A DNA stretch of 64,000 nt from Hymenobacter metallilatus (GCF_003944705.1 NZ_RWIS01000009.1:170681-234680), one strand, 5' to 3'; positions 26,250 to 34,183 are shown, counted from the first letter of the stretch. Translations and numbers: made by a program. The notes: generated by a model from the letters alone, not told the origin.

Positions 26250-26299
26250 AAGCCGATACCGCGCCGCCTAGAGAAATCCGGGCGGCGCGGTATCGGCTT
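26250..26299. terminator. Strong hairpin between repeat copies B and C
   Basis: AAGCCGATACCGCGCCGCC (26250-26268) pairs perfectly with 26281-26299 around a 12-base loop. No gene is adjacent, so it is a stem-loop of uncertain role inside the repeat island; it lacks a T-run. Confidence 0.55.
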
Positions 26300-26323
26300 A
26301 ACGTAGGCGGGCTGTTTCCCCCC

Positions 26324-26471
26324 GCACTCGCTCGGCTGTGCCGAGTGAGCCCTACGCCTGAGGGGCTGTGCCCCGAATCCGGCCGCACCACCAGCCCAGT
26401 TTTGGCAGACGCGCGCAGCAAAGCTACCGAAGCACAGTAGGTCATTCGGCGCAGCCGAGCAACTACCTGGG
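26324..26471. repeat. Structured intergenic repeat, copy C
   Basis: It has the same four hairpins as copies A and B, including GGGGC-tgt-GCCCC and CTCGGC-gca-GCCGAG. This copy follows no gene. It is more diverged in the centre (TTTTGGCAGACGCGCGCAG). Confidence 0.85.
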
Positions 26472-26536
26472 CTCCGCTACCCGCATGCCGGAAGCGGCTT
26501 CACCAAGCATCAAATTATCAGACCAATAGCTCTGAC

Positions 26537-26571
26537 AAAAAAAGGCTCCCACATCGGCGGGAGCCTTTTTG
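26537..26571. terminator. Terminator downstream of the His-rich protein gene
   Basis: AAAAAGGCTCCC pairs with GGGAGCCTTTTT around ACATCGGC. T-runs occur on both strands; it serves the minus-strand gene at 26591-26875. Confidence 0.85.
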
Positions 26572-26590
26572 CTTGGAAACTGGCAGTAGC

Positions 26591-26875
26591 TTAGTGCCGC
26601 CCCTTGCCGTGCCCATGACCGTGGCCGTGCTTGGAGCCGTGGTACCCGCGCGGGGCGTAGTACACGGGCTGGGCGGGTACCAGCAGTACGGGGCGAGGCT
26701 GGTAGTAGTGCTTGTGGCCTTTCCATTTTTTGGGGTAGCGCGTCTCGCGCACTACTACCACCGGAGGCGGAGCCGGACGGCCTACGTTGATAATTACCTG
26801 CGCCCGGGCCGGGGCCGCCTGCAGCAGCAGCGCCGCTACTACCAGAAAGGCGGCAAATGAAAGACGTTTCAGCAT
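26591..26875 (-). CDS. Small secreted protein with His/Gly-rich tail
   Basis: 94 residues from the ATG at 26875. A signal peptide (1-26, ending APARAQ) is followed by VIINVGRPAPPPVVVVRETR, a basic YPKKWKGHKHYY stretch and a C-terminal KHGHGHGHGKGRH run. Short DUF-like proteins of this kind (PPPPVVV... then Tyr/His-rich) are frequent in the Bacteroidota envelope; metal binding by the His-rich tail is plausible but unproven. An upstream in-frame start at 26947 would put a charged stretch before the signal and is rejected. Confidence 0.75.
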   Translation of the reverse strand: MLKRLSFAAFLVVAALLLQAAPARAQVIINVGRPAPPPVVVVRETRYPKKWKGHKHYYQPRPVLLVPAQPVYYAPRGYHGSKHGHGHGHGKGRH

Positions 26876-27061
26876 AACCGAAGAGAGAGAAAGGAAAAGA
26901 AAGAGGGCGTAGACGCCTGCCGGAAATTCGTTCAAAAAACAAGCCAAAACTTTTCAAATCGGCAAAGCGGCTTCTTCCACTGCCCCAGAGGTAGTATCAG
27001 CCACGCCGGTCAGCCAGCCAGTGGACAAGGCCCGCCGCTGGTGCAGACGCCGGTACTGGCC

Positions 27062-27379
27062 CTACGGGCGGGTACGTCGGGCCGGACGGGTGGCCCGTTG
27101 GGGCTGGGCCGGGGCCACCTGCACCGAATCGACGGTTACCTGACCGGTGGGCAGCTTGGGTTGAGCTAGCACGCCGTTGGGGCGAACCTCGGTGGCTACG
27201 GGCAGTGGCTCGGCTTTGCCCTGCCCTACGCCGCTGGGCAGCGTTACGCCGGGCACCGGGCTTATGCGTTCCGTGGGGCTGCGCCGGGTGGGCGTTACCG
27301 GCGGCCGGTTCTGAGCCTGAGCGGCGGCCGCGCCCAGGCTCAGCACACAGGCGAAGGAAAGAAAACGATGCAGCAGCAT
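27062..27379 (-). CDS. Hypothetical secreted Pro/Thr/Arg-rich protein
   Basis: 105 residues. Signal peptide (1-22, LLHRFLSFACVLSLGAAAAQAQ) and then a low-complexity Pro/Thr/Val-rich segment (RPPVTPTRRSPTERISPVPG) ending in an Arg-rich tail (ATRPARRTRP). No domain is recognised. The signal peptide and in-frame stop support a real gene, but a low-complexity protein of this size cannot be assigned a function. Confidence 0.55.
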   Translation of the reverse strand: MLLHRFLSFACVLSLGAAAAQAQNRPPVTPTRRSPTERISPVPGVTLPSGVGQGKAEPLPVATEVRPNGVLAQPKLPTGQVTVDSVQVAPAQPQRATRPARRTRP

Positions 27380-27551
27380 AAGGCAGATAGCTAGAAGTGA
27401 GGCACAACAGCCGGCCAAAAATGTAGGCCGGCTGCTTTTCTGCCTACGGCGGCCCTCCGGGAAGGTTCCTGCCCCAAGGCGGCCGAACGGAGGGGCTGGG
27501 ACTATCGTATTCAGGCAAAACCAGAACTCCACTTATCCGCCTTCCTTCGCC

Positions 27552-28787
27552 ATGGCTCGTTTGCTGCTCATTTTGCTGATTTTCGTGTGGGGTGGGGCCG
27601 TGTCCGCCACCCAGGCCCAGTCGGCGGCCGATGTACCGGCCCGGCCTACTCCTTTCCGCTTCGTAAACGACCAGGCGCAACTACTCAGCGCAGCCGATGC
27701 CACCACCCTGGAAAACGGCCTGCGCCGCTACGCCGACAACAACGGCACCCAGATAGTAGTGGTAACGGTGCCCTCGCTGGAAGGAAAGCCGGTAGCTGCC
27801 TACGCCAGGGCGCTGGGAGCCGCCTGGGGCCTGGGCCAGCGCGATAAAAACAACGGTGTAGTAGTGCTGCTGGGCGCTCAGGAGCGGGCCGTCACCATTC
27901 AGGCCGGCTCCGGACTGCGTAGCCAGCTTACCCCCGCGGTAACCAGCCGCATCATCAGCCAGATGACTTCCGGCTTCAAGCAGGGCAACTACTTCGGGGG
28001 GCTGAAAGCCGGCCTCAACAGCCTGATGTACGCCGCCGACCCCAACTCGGCTCCCGGTCCGGCCCAACCGGATGCCGCCACGCCCTCCACTGCCCCCACG
28101 GCACCGGCCGCAGCTCCCGGCGGTGTGGCGGCGTCGGCCAACGAACCTGGCACCGTGGCCCCGGACCCTGTTCCCACGGCACCGGCCGCAGCACCCGAGC
28201 CGGAGTCGGCGGGCTTTGGGTTGAGTACCCTAGTGCTGGTGGTGGTAGTAATTGGGGGCGGACTCTGGCTGGTATCGAAGCTGTTCCGGCGGCGCAACGC
28301 TCCGGCAGCAGGCAGTGCTCCTGACTTCCTGCCCACTCAACCCACGGGCCCAGCTGGTACGGCCAACCGGGGCGGCTACGGCCCCCAGCAGACGCCCGAT
28401 TTTCTCTCGAACCGGGGCGGTGGCTCCAGTGGGAGCGGTATGGGTGGCATTCTGATGACCGGGGCAGCGGCGGCGGCCGGGGCCTACCTGGGCAACCGCA
28501 TGGCCGACCGGAACGACGATGCGGCCCCTCACCTCTCGCCCGATGCCCCGGCCCGCCCCCTCGATGCGCCGGCTACCGATTCTACCGGTTCCGGGAGTGC
28601 TTTCCCCTTCCTGGGAAACTCCGCCCCCGAGGCCGACCCAGCGCCCGATTACTTTGCGCCGGATAGCCCCGGCAATGAGCCGGATTATTTTTCCTCGGAT
28701 GATGCCTCCTCCTACGACGATTCTTCGTCCGACGACACTGGCGGGGGTGGTTTCGATGATACCAGCGACAATAGCGGTTCCTGGTAA
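27552..28787 (+). CDS. TPM-domain protein (YgcG family)
   Basis: 411 residues. Signal peptide (1-23, ending SATQAQ); TPM domain (about 30-165: FVNDQAQLLSAADATTLENG, GTQIVVVTVPSLEGKPVAAY, RDKNNGVVVLLGAQERAVTI, SGLRSQLTPAVTSRII). Then come an Ala/Pro linker, one transmembrane helix (about 225-240, STLVLVVVVIGGGLWLV) and a long Gly/Ser/Asp-rich C-terminal tail (SSYDDSSSDDTGGGGFDD). TPM proteins are membrane-tethered periplasmic proteins linked to phosphatase-like or photosystem repair functions; the role here is unknown. A long palindromic terminator follows. Confidence 0.87.
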   Translation: MARLLLILLIFVWGGAVSATQAQSAADVPARPTPFRFVNDQAQLLSAADATTLENGLRRYADNNGTQIVVVTVPSLEGKPVAAYARALGAAWGLGQRDKNNGVVVLLGAQERAVTIQAGSGLRSQLTPAVTSRIISQMTSGFKQGNYFGGLKAGLNSLMYAADPNSAPGPAQPDAATPSTAPTAPAAAPGGVAASANEPGTVAPDPVPTAPAAAPEPESAGFGLSTLVLVVVVIGGGLWLVSKLFRRRNAPAAGSAPDFLPTQPTGPAGTANRGGYGPQQTPDFLSNRGGGSSGSGMGGILMTGAAAAAGAYLGNRMADRNDDAAPHLSPDAPARPLDAPATDSTGSGSAFPFLGNSAPEADPAPDYFAPDSPGNEPDYFSSDDASSYDDSSSDDTGGGGFDDTSDNSGSW

Positions 28788-28800
28788 GCTCCCTCTCGTT

Positions 28801-28842
28801 GCCTGCCAGAGGAGCAGCCCCGGGGCTGCTCCTCTGGCAGGC
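28801..28842. terminator. Perfect 42-bp palindrome between TPM and MFS genes
   Basis: 28801-28821 is the exact reverse complement of 28822-28842. It lies 13 bases after the TPM stop and 50 bases before the convergent MFS stop; probable bidirectional terminator. Confidence 0.8.
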
Positions 28843-28891
28843 AGATAGTCTGGTTTTTTGGGCAGATGTTGGATTGCGCAGGCCGGGGCGC

Positions 28892-30547
28892 TTACCGCTG
28901 GTTTTCCATGCTTTCGACGGGAGCAGGCAATTCTACGTTGGAGGTGTGGGGGAAAGCCAGAAAGCGGGTTACGCGAGGGGGCTCCGGCCCCACATGGAAC
29001 TGTATTACCTGCTCCTGCACTGCCTGGTCCTCGCGGGTGAAGCGGTGGTGCTGCCGCTCATACTCCCCCCAGGTGGCCACGTAGTAGAACTCCGTGAGGC
29101 GGTCCGGCTGCGCCACATCAGTATAGAGGCCGGCGCGCAATGCCCCGTTGCGCAGGCGCAGGCGGGTAAGGGGTGCTACAGCTTCGTGGAAGGCTGATAG
29201 CAGAGCTTCTGGCACCTGGTATTCTACCATCACCACCACCGGCCCATCGTCGGCCCCGATAACGCCCGGTACCTCCGGGGCGGGCCCTACATCGGCGGGG
29301 TCCAGATTGAGGCCCTCGGCGGAGCGCATGGGAAAAGGCCAGGCCAGCGTTATACTCAGCAGCATCCAGAGGGCCGCCCCCAGCAAGGCAACCAGCAAGG
29401 AGGCACGGTCGGCCAGTTCCCCCCATGCCATGCTGCCCAGTGCCAGGCCGGCCTGAAATACCAGCATATAGATGCTCACGACCCGGGCCTGCACCCACCG
29501 GGGTACGTGTAGCTGCACCGTAGTGCTAAAGCTCGTCATCACCATCAGCCACGCTACCCCCGATAGAAACATCACCGGAAACAGGCCTATTTCGGTGGGT
29601 ATCAGGGCCAGCCCCAGGTTGGTGCCCACGAACACGCCGGAGCCCAGTAGCACCCGTTGGTTGTAGGTAAGTTTCTGGCCAGCCCGGCCCATCAGAACAG
29701 CTCCCACAATGGCCCCGGCTCCCAGCCACGAAACTAGTACCCCGTAAGACCCGGAGCTCAGGTGCAGCCGCCGGGCCGCCACCACCGACAGCAGTGCCCA
29801 CATGGCACTGGCGCCAAAGGCAAACGCAAAGGTGCGCACCAGCACGGCGTAAATAGCGGGCGAGTATTGCACGTAGCGCAGGCCGGTACGCAGAGCCCCG
29901 GCGAAATCCTCGGCTGGCCCCCGGGTTTGGCCGGGGCGGTAGGGCCAGCGGCGAACCACCCACCACGTACCTACGAAGGAAACCCCGTTGAGCAGAAACA
30001 CATACCCTGGCGAGTAGTGCGCAATAATTAGCCCGCCCAGGGCTGGCCCAATGGCCCGGGCAATGTTGTTGCTAACGCCATTGAGGGTAATGGCAAAGGG
30101 CAGCACCGGGCGCGGCACCAGCTCCACCGTCACGGTTTGCCAGATGGGCATATTCACGGCGGCCCCTATTCCCAGCAGAAACGTGAGGCCCAATACGCTC
30201 AGGGCCGATACCTGCCCGGCCAGCGTGAGCCCTCCCAGCGCCAAAGCCACCACCGCCATAAAAGCCTGCGTGAACAGCAGCAGCCGGCGCCGGTCTACCA
30301 GGTCGCCGAGGGCTCCCGCCGGCAGGCTGAGCATAAAGGCCGGCAGGCTGGTGGCAGTCTGCATCAAGGCTACCAGCAAGGCCGAGGTGGTAAGGGTAGT
30401 CACCAGCCATACCCCGGCCACGTTCTGCATCCAGGTGCCAATATTGGATACCACGGAGGCAATCCAGATGGCCCGGAAAACGGGAAACAGAAACGGCGTA
30501 CGCAGGGAGGGCACAACCGATTCCGGCGCAGTGGTAGGAGCAGGCAT
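28892..30547 (-). CDS. MFS exporter (MFS_3/EntS-like) with C-terminal ferredoxin-like domain
   Basis: 551 residues. Twelve hydrophobic segments span about residues 20-405 (FLFPVFRAIWIASVVSNIGT at the start; LPAGALGDLVDRRRLLLFTQ contains the DxxxRR loop of MFS). The C-terminal 130 residues (after about 420) contain a soluble alpha-beta part (VVMVEYQVPEALLSAFHEAV, EFYYVATWGEYERQHHRFT) resembling antibiotic-biosynthesis-monooxygenase/Dabb ferredoxin folds, as in the PF05977 transporters. It is likely an inner-membrane drug or siderophore exporter. The start at 30547 (MPAPTT) is chosen over 30568. Confidence 0.87.
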   Translation of the reverse strand: MPAPTTAPESVVPSLRTPFLFPVFRAIWIASVVSNIGTWMQNVAGVWLVTTLTTSALLVALMQTATSLPAFMLSLPAGALGDLVDRRRLLLFTQAFMAVVALALGGLTLAGQVSALSVLGLTFLLGIGAAVNMPIWQTVTVELVPRPVLPFAITLNGVSNNIARAIGPALGGLIIAHYSPGYVFLLNGVSFVGTWWVVRRWPYRPGQTRGPAEDFAGALRTGLRYVQYSPAIYAVLVRTFAFAFGASAMWALLSVVAARRLHLSSGSYGVLVSWLGAGAIVGAVLMGRAGQKLTYNQRVLLGSGVFVGTNLGLALIPTEIGLFPVMFLSGVAWLMVMTSFSTTVQLHVPRWVQARVVSIYMLVFQAGLALGSMAWGELADRASLLVALLGAALWMLLSITLAWPFPMRSAEGLNLDPADVGPAPEVPGVIGADDGPVVVMVEYQVPEALLSAFHEAVAPLTRLRLRNGALRAGLYTDVAQPDRLTEFYYVATWGEYERQHHRFTREDQAVQEQVIQFHVGPEPPRVTRFLAFPHTSNVELPAPVESMENQR

Positions 30548-30622
30548 GGCAGGCAGTATAATTACCACATAACCGGGTGGCCAGGTCCGGGGTTACGCCA
30601 TCTGGCCGGGGCGGGGCCATCA

Positions 30623-30661
30623 ATAAAAAACCGCCGCTTCCCCTGACAGGAAGCGGCGGTT
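30623..30661 (-). terminator. Terminator of the small basic secreted protein gene
   Basis: AACCGCCGCTTCC (30629-30641) pairs with 30649-30661; on the minus strand it is followed by TTTTTTATTG. It ends 28 bases past the stop of the gene at 30689. Confidence 0.85.
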
Positions 30662-30688
30662 GATAAAGTGCCGAAAAGGAACGCCAGA

Positions 30689-31003
30689 CTACTTTTTGAG
30701 GGTACGTACGGGTACACCTACTTTCACACTGGGGCTCAGGACGCGGTTACGCTTTTTCTTCTGGGCTTTCACCCGTAGCCGCCAGCGCTTATACACGCCC
30801 AGCTTCTTCATTTTGTGGCGGCTATTGCCCCGGTAAGCTTTATAGTTGGGGCGACCCCGCTTGTAGGACTTCCGGAACAGAGAGGTTCCGCTTACCATTT
30901 CGATGCCAGCCGGGCTGGCAGTAGTAGCCGTGCGGGCCACAACCACCTCGGGTTCCAGCAACATCACAAGGGCTAATAGAAACAAGAGTAGTTTTTTGAA
31001 CAT
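30689..31003 (-). CDS. Small secreted basic protein, 104 residues
   Basis: Signal peptide (1-23, ending VVVARTA) followed by a strongly basic mature part (FRKSYKRGRPNYKAYRGN, KRWRLRVKAQKKKRNRV). No family is recognised. The high Lys/Arg content with a secretion signal is compatible with binding polyanions such as LPS or nucleic acids, or with an antimicrobial-like peptide (inference). It has a strong terminator; the upstream region is AT-rich. Confidence 0.72.
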   Translation of the reverse strand: MFKKLLLFLLALVMLLEPEVVVARTATTASPAGIEMVSGTSLFRKSYKRGRPNYKAYRGNSRHKMKKLGVYKRWRLRVKAQKKKRNRVLSPSVKVGVPVRTLKK

Positions 31004-31263
31004 AAGACAGAAAACAGAGGTGGTGAATGGAAACTCTTACCTAAGACCCAGACAGTTGATTATTCAGCCATCTTACTAATAGTGAAGATATAGCAAACCA
31101 AACCACTAAAAAAATTCATATTTTCGTGAATATTTTGCACATCCAATATTCCAAATAAATAACTGTACTTATCCTAGAAAATTACGTGTACCTACTCAAT
31201 AAATATCTACTTCGTTAAATATTTTGTTTCCTATGTACTACTCCGCTCCAATCAGCACAGCAC
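31004..31263. other. AT-rich intergenic region
   Basis: About 260 bases, markedly AT-rich (long A/T stretches around 31080-31230), upstream of the basic secreted protein and downstream of the STAS-like gene. It contains the minus-strand promoter of the 104-residue gene; no ORF or RNA structure was identified. Confidence 0.4.
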
Positions 31264-31296
31264 AAAAAAACCTCTGCCCTCATTGAGCAAAGGTTT
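31264..31296 (-). terminator. Terminator downstream of the STAS-like gene (copy 1)
   Basis: AAACCTCTGC (31268-31277) pairs with GCAAAGGTTT (31287-31296) with one mismatch; on the minus strand a T7 run follows (31270-31264). It is 113 bases past the stop at 31409. Confidence 0.65.
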
Positions 31297-31408
31297 ATAA
31301 CAAAGCCCCAACCTGCCCGACAACACGAACACCTGTAGCCGATGCAGCCATCGGCGGTTACATGCAGCACTTTGCTGCCAGGCCGCTAAGAAGAGTGTAC
31401 TTATGCAC

Positions 31409-31825
31409 TTACATGGCGCGGGAGCAGAGCCAGCGTACAGCCTCGCCCTCGTCGGTAAACTGATTGAGGGAGCAGTAGTCGCCGTGCGTATATGGCAGGG
31501 CGGGCAGGCTTTCATCCTGCACGTCGTCGGCCTGGTAGGGCGCAATAAGAAAGGCCAGATACACATGCCCCCCCAAATGCTGCCGCAGCCGGGGGTAAAA
31601 CTCCGAAGTAAGCCAGTGTACATCCCGGGAATCTACCTGAATGCGGCGGCGCGAATCGATCAGCCAGCGGCGGCAGGACTCGCAGCCGCCCGCGTAGCGG
31701 AGTAGCTCCTGGTAGCCGTAACGGAGTTCCTCGGAAGAAGTAGGCCGCGTCCAGCGCGCGGTTACAATGCCCAGGTCGGGGCGGTGCGTCAGGTGCAGAA
31801 AATCAGCAAGGGTGGTTGAAGTCAT
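31409..31825 (-). CDS. Uncharacterised single-domain protein, CRxWLxDxRRR family (copy 1)
   Basis: 138 residues, no signal peptide, soluble. It shares with the genes at 39111 and 42918 the pattern RPDLxxxxxRW at 15-25, a CRRWLIDSRRR motif at about 51-61, LGGHVYLAFLIAP at about 85-97 and a C-terminal FTDEGEAVRWL. The order beta / helix / buried WLxD / helix / 'F.DE.EA..WL' ending resembles STAS or SpoIIAA-like folds, in which the last motif closes the domain (inference, no direct homology claimed). Function is unknown. It precedes the plug-like/BlaI cluster. Confidence 0.82.
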   Translation of the reverse strand: MTSTTLADFLHLTHRPDLGIVTARWTRPTSSEELRYGYQELLRYAGGCESCRRWLIDSRRRIQVDSRDVHWLTSEFYPRLRQHLGGHVYLAFLIAPYQADDVQDESLPALPYTHGDYCSLNQFTDEGEAVRWLCSRAM

Positions 31826-31934
31826 GCAGACGTTGCTTAGGGCAAATCAGCGAAGGGCCTCCCCCGATACGGAGCCCGGCTGGTTTACGTTGGCGAACCG
31901 GTAAAAGCCATTGACGACGCTCGGCTGGTTTATG

Positions 31935-32315
31935 CTAGGGCCGGGCGGGAGGCGTCGGTGGAGCGGGCGTTTCCACCGGCCGGATGTCGTAGCGACGATT
32001 AAACTCGGCAACGGCGGCTGAACCTACGTTGCGCTTGGTCACCACAATCATCACGCCCTCGGCCGCCTCAGCCCCAAAAATGCGGGTGGCATCGGGCCCC
32101 TTCACTACGTTCACGCTGGCAATGGTGCGGCGGTTGAGCTGGTTGATGGCCTGTTGGCTGGAGGGCTGCCCATCCAGAAAGTACAGGCTAGGGCCACTGC
32201 CCTGGGCGGGCGCGGGGGGCGTGGTTTGGGCGTTGGCGGTGGGGGCAGCCAGCCCCAGCAACAGCAGCAGGCTGGTACCAAAGGCAGTAGAGCGGAAGGA
32301 AGAAAGCATACGCAT
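31935..32315 (-). CDS. Secreted TonB-plug-like module protein
   Basis: 126 residues. A signal peptide (1-28, ending PTANAQ) is followed by a 60-residue module (SLYFLDGQPSSQQAINQL, IASVNVVKGPDATRIFG, EAAEGVMIVVTK). This reproduces the signature of the TonB-dependent receptor plug (LDG ... I.SV.VLKG..A..IYG..AA.GVIIVTTK), but there is no barrel. It then ends RRYDIRPVETPAPP. Similar modules form the C-terminus of the M56 protein (32639) and the next small ORF (32393), so the whole locus may be one regulon. ATG at 32315 or 32309 both work. Confidence 0.8.
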   Translation of the reverse strand: MRMLSSFRSTAFGTSLLLLLGLAAPTANAQTTPPAPAQGSGPSLYFLDGQPSSQQAINQLNRRTIASVNVVKGPDATRIFGAEAAEGVMIVVTKRNVGSAAVAEFNRRYDIRPVETPAPPTPPARP

Positions 32316-32392
32316 AGGCCTTACACCCCGCAAAAGCAGTGCCGCAAGCGGCGAGTCAGGCCCGGCTTGCGGCACAAATCTTAACAGAAAAC

Positions 32393-32629
32393 CTATTGCT
32401 TGTCTTTAGTCAGCACGAAAATCAGGCCGTTACGACCTGCTTCGCCGTATTGTTCCAGAGGTGTATCGGACAGTGAAAAGGCCGAAACTGTCCCGGCGGG
32501 TAAAGCGCGCAGCTGCTCGGCCGTGGCAACCTTTTTATTGATCATAATCAAGCGGCCACCTATTTCTGCCTCCGTTAATCCTAACCCATCAACCAGCTTT
32601 TGATAATACGTCCGGGTCAAGCCGGACAC
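32393..32629 (-). CDS. Small plug-like ORF in frame with the M56 gene (GTG start)
   Basis: 78 residues, no signal peptide. The central part (LIMINKKVATAEQLRALPAG, FSLSDTPLEQYGEAGRNGLI) has the spacing of the plug-like modules on either side. It starts with GTG nine bases after the TAA of the M56 gene and in the same frame. It may therefore be a translationally coupled module or a tail cut off by a nonsense mutation. Without a signal peptide a free periplasmic role is unlikely, so the second reading is preferred, with modest confidence. Confidence 0.6.
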   Translation of the reverse strand: MSGLTRTYYQKLVDGLGLTEAEIGGRLIMINKKVATAEQLRALPAGTVSAFSLSDTPLEQYGEAGRNGLIFVLTKDKQ

Positions 32630-32638
32630 GGTTGGGAC

Positions 32639-33808
32639 TTACAAGGGCCGGACACTGTACTTCTCCATGAAGGCTTTAACTGCCGGGTTATTCTTGCCTT
32701 CAGTCGTCACGATTAATGCAATACCGTCATCCAGCTTGCTACCAAAATCCCGCCGCAACGCAATTAAATCGGCTCCTTGGCTCTGCTTGCCACTTTTGAA
32801 AATATACATTTCCCCGATACTGGTATTAGCTCCCAGCGCTTCTTCCCGGGACACAGGCCGGCCATCCACTATAAATGTGAGCTTACTCAAGCCAGGATAT
32901 GCCCGCTGGGTGGTAGTGGCAGCAGGTTGCGGTAGCTCAGCCTGCTTGGGCGTGGCGCAACCCACAGCCAGCCCCGTTAGCAGGGCAAAGCCAGCCGCGT
33001 AACGCAGCAGTTGCCGCCGGCCAGAAGGATGGGAGTTCATCATACGAATACGATTTTTGAGGGGAACGAAGGAGAAGGATGTGGCTAATGCCGAAGCTGG
33101 AGCCAGTGTGCTGAGCCGGACCAGGCTGTACTGATAGTGCTTGGGCGCCAGTTGGCTTTCGTGCAGCACGGCGGCGTCGGCAATGAACTCCAGGTTTTCC
33201 TGAGCGGCCCGCAGCCACAGCCACGTCCCAGGACTGGCCCAGGCCAACACCCGATGCAGATGCCCCAGCAACACATCCAGCGTGTGGGCCTGGCGCACGT
33301 GCACTTGCTCATGCAACAGGATAATAGGCAACTCGGCCGGCGCGTGGTGGGCCGGGTTAAGGTAAATAGCGCGTCCAAACGAAAACGGACTCACCTCCCC
33401 CGCTACCGCCCGAAACCGCACACCCGCCGCCTCCGCGGGCCGGGAAGCCCGGTGCAGCCGCCATAATGCGGCACCCTGCACCAACAGCTTCAGCAGCCAC
33501 CCGGCCGCACCCAGGCCGTAAGCAGTTAGTAGCCACCTGCCATAATCGGGGCCGGGGGCAGCCGGAGCCGCGCCGACAGCATTTACCCAGTTGGGCACCA
33601 TAACTGGCAGCGGAGCCGCCGGGGCCAGGGCAGGGCGCAGCCAGCCCAGATCCAGAACCGGGTAAAGTGCCGCCAGTCCCAGCGCCGCCAGCAGATATCC
33701 GCGGTTGAGCTGGTGGAAGGTAAGGCGGCGCAACAGCCCGTAATACACCGCCAGCAGCAGCAGCAGCGCCACCTGCATCTGCAGCAGGTACAGCAGTAGC
33801 GCGGGCAT
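32639..33808 (-). CDS. M56 family (BlaR1-like) metallopeptidase with plug-like C-terminus
   Basis: 389 residues. Four N-terminal membrane helices (about 5-120, LYLLQMQVALLLLLAVYYGL) surround the zinc motif HEQVHVRQAHTLDVLLGH (about 171-188; HExxH plus downstream ligand region), then a further helix at about 275-290 (YAAGFALLTGLAVG) and a periplasmic tail (about 300-389, LTFIVDGRPVSREEALGANT) with plug-like spacing. BlaR1 homologues sense a signal in the periplasm and cleave their BlaI partner. The ATG overlaps the BlaI stop (TGATG), showing translational coupling. The periplasmic tail is not a penicillin-binding sensor domain. Confidence 0.87.
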   Translation of the reverse strand: MPALLLYLLQMQVALLLLLAVYYGLLRRLTFHQLNRGYLLAALGLAALYPVLDLGWLRPALAPAAPLPVMVPNWVNAVGAAPAAPGPDYGRWLLTAYGLGAAGWLLKLLVQGAALWRLHRASRPAEAAGVRFRAVAGEVSPFSFGRAIYLNPAHHAPAELPIILLHEQVHVRQAHTLDVLLGHLHRVLAWASPGTWLWLRAAQENLEFIADAAVLHESQLAPKHYQYSLVRLSTLAPASALATSFSFVPLKNRIRMMNSHPSGRRQLLRYAAGFALLTGLAVGCATPKQAELPQPAATTTQRAYPGLSKLTFIVDGRPVSREEALGANTSIGEMYIFKSGKQSQGADLIALRRDFGSKLDDGIALIVTTEGKNNPAVKAFMEKYSVRPL

Positions 33809-34176
33809 CAGGGGCGGGACTTGCGGTTTTCAATCATGTCGATGATATCCTGCAGCTCCTCGGGGCTGATTTTCTGCTCTTGGGCGAAAAACGATACCAA
33901 CTCCTTGTAGGAGTTGCGGAAATAGTCGCCGACGAAAGTACCCAGAAAACGCCGCCGGTATTCCTCAGCCGTCACGCTGGGCACAAACCGAAACGTATTG
34001 CCCAGCTTGCGGCTGCTCAGGTAGCCTTTACGCTCCAGGTTACGCACCGTAGAGGCCAGCGTGGTGTAAGGTGGGCGCGGCTCAGGCAATAGCTCCAGTA
34101 CATCCTTAATGAAGCCGCCCCCCAGTTGCCAGAAGCCCCGCATGGCCTCCTCCTCGGGTTGAGTTAATCGTTCCAT
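33808..34176 (-). CDS. BlaI/MecI/CopY family transcriptional repressor
   Basis: 122 residues. The winged-helix domain (about 1-70, MERLTQPEEEAMRGFWQLGG, PYTTLASTVRNLERKGYL) is followed by a dimerisation helix region (VTAEEYRRRFLGTFVGDYFR, KISPEELQDIIDMI). It represses its own operon until cleaved by the M56 partner. The start at 34176 is preferred because the upstream in-frame ATG would read across the operator. A palindromic operator lies directly upstream. Confidence 0.92.
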   Translation of the reverse strand: MERLTQPEEEAMRGFWQLGGGFIKDVLELLPEPRPPYTTLASTVRNLERKGYLSSRKLGNTFRFVPSVTAEEYRRRFLGTFVGDYFRNSYKELVSFFAQEQKISPEELQDIIDMIENRKSRP

Positions 34177-34183
34177 TTTGTTG

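Noticed and set aside
25526..26471. Integron attC array
   Set aside because: Small genes alternating with palindromic repeats resemble cassettes, but no RYYYAAC/GTTRRRY core sites, no integrase, and copy C has no gene.
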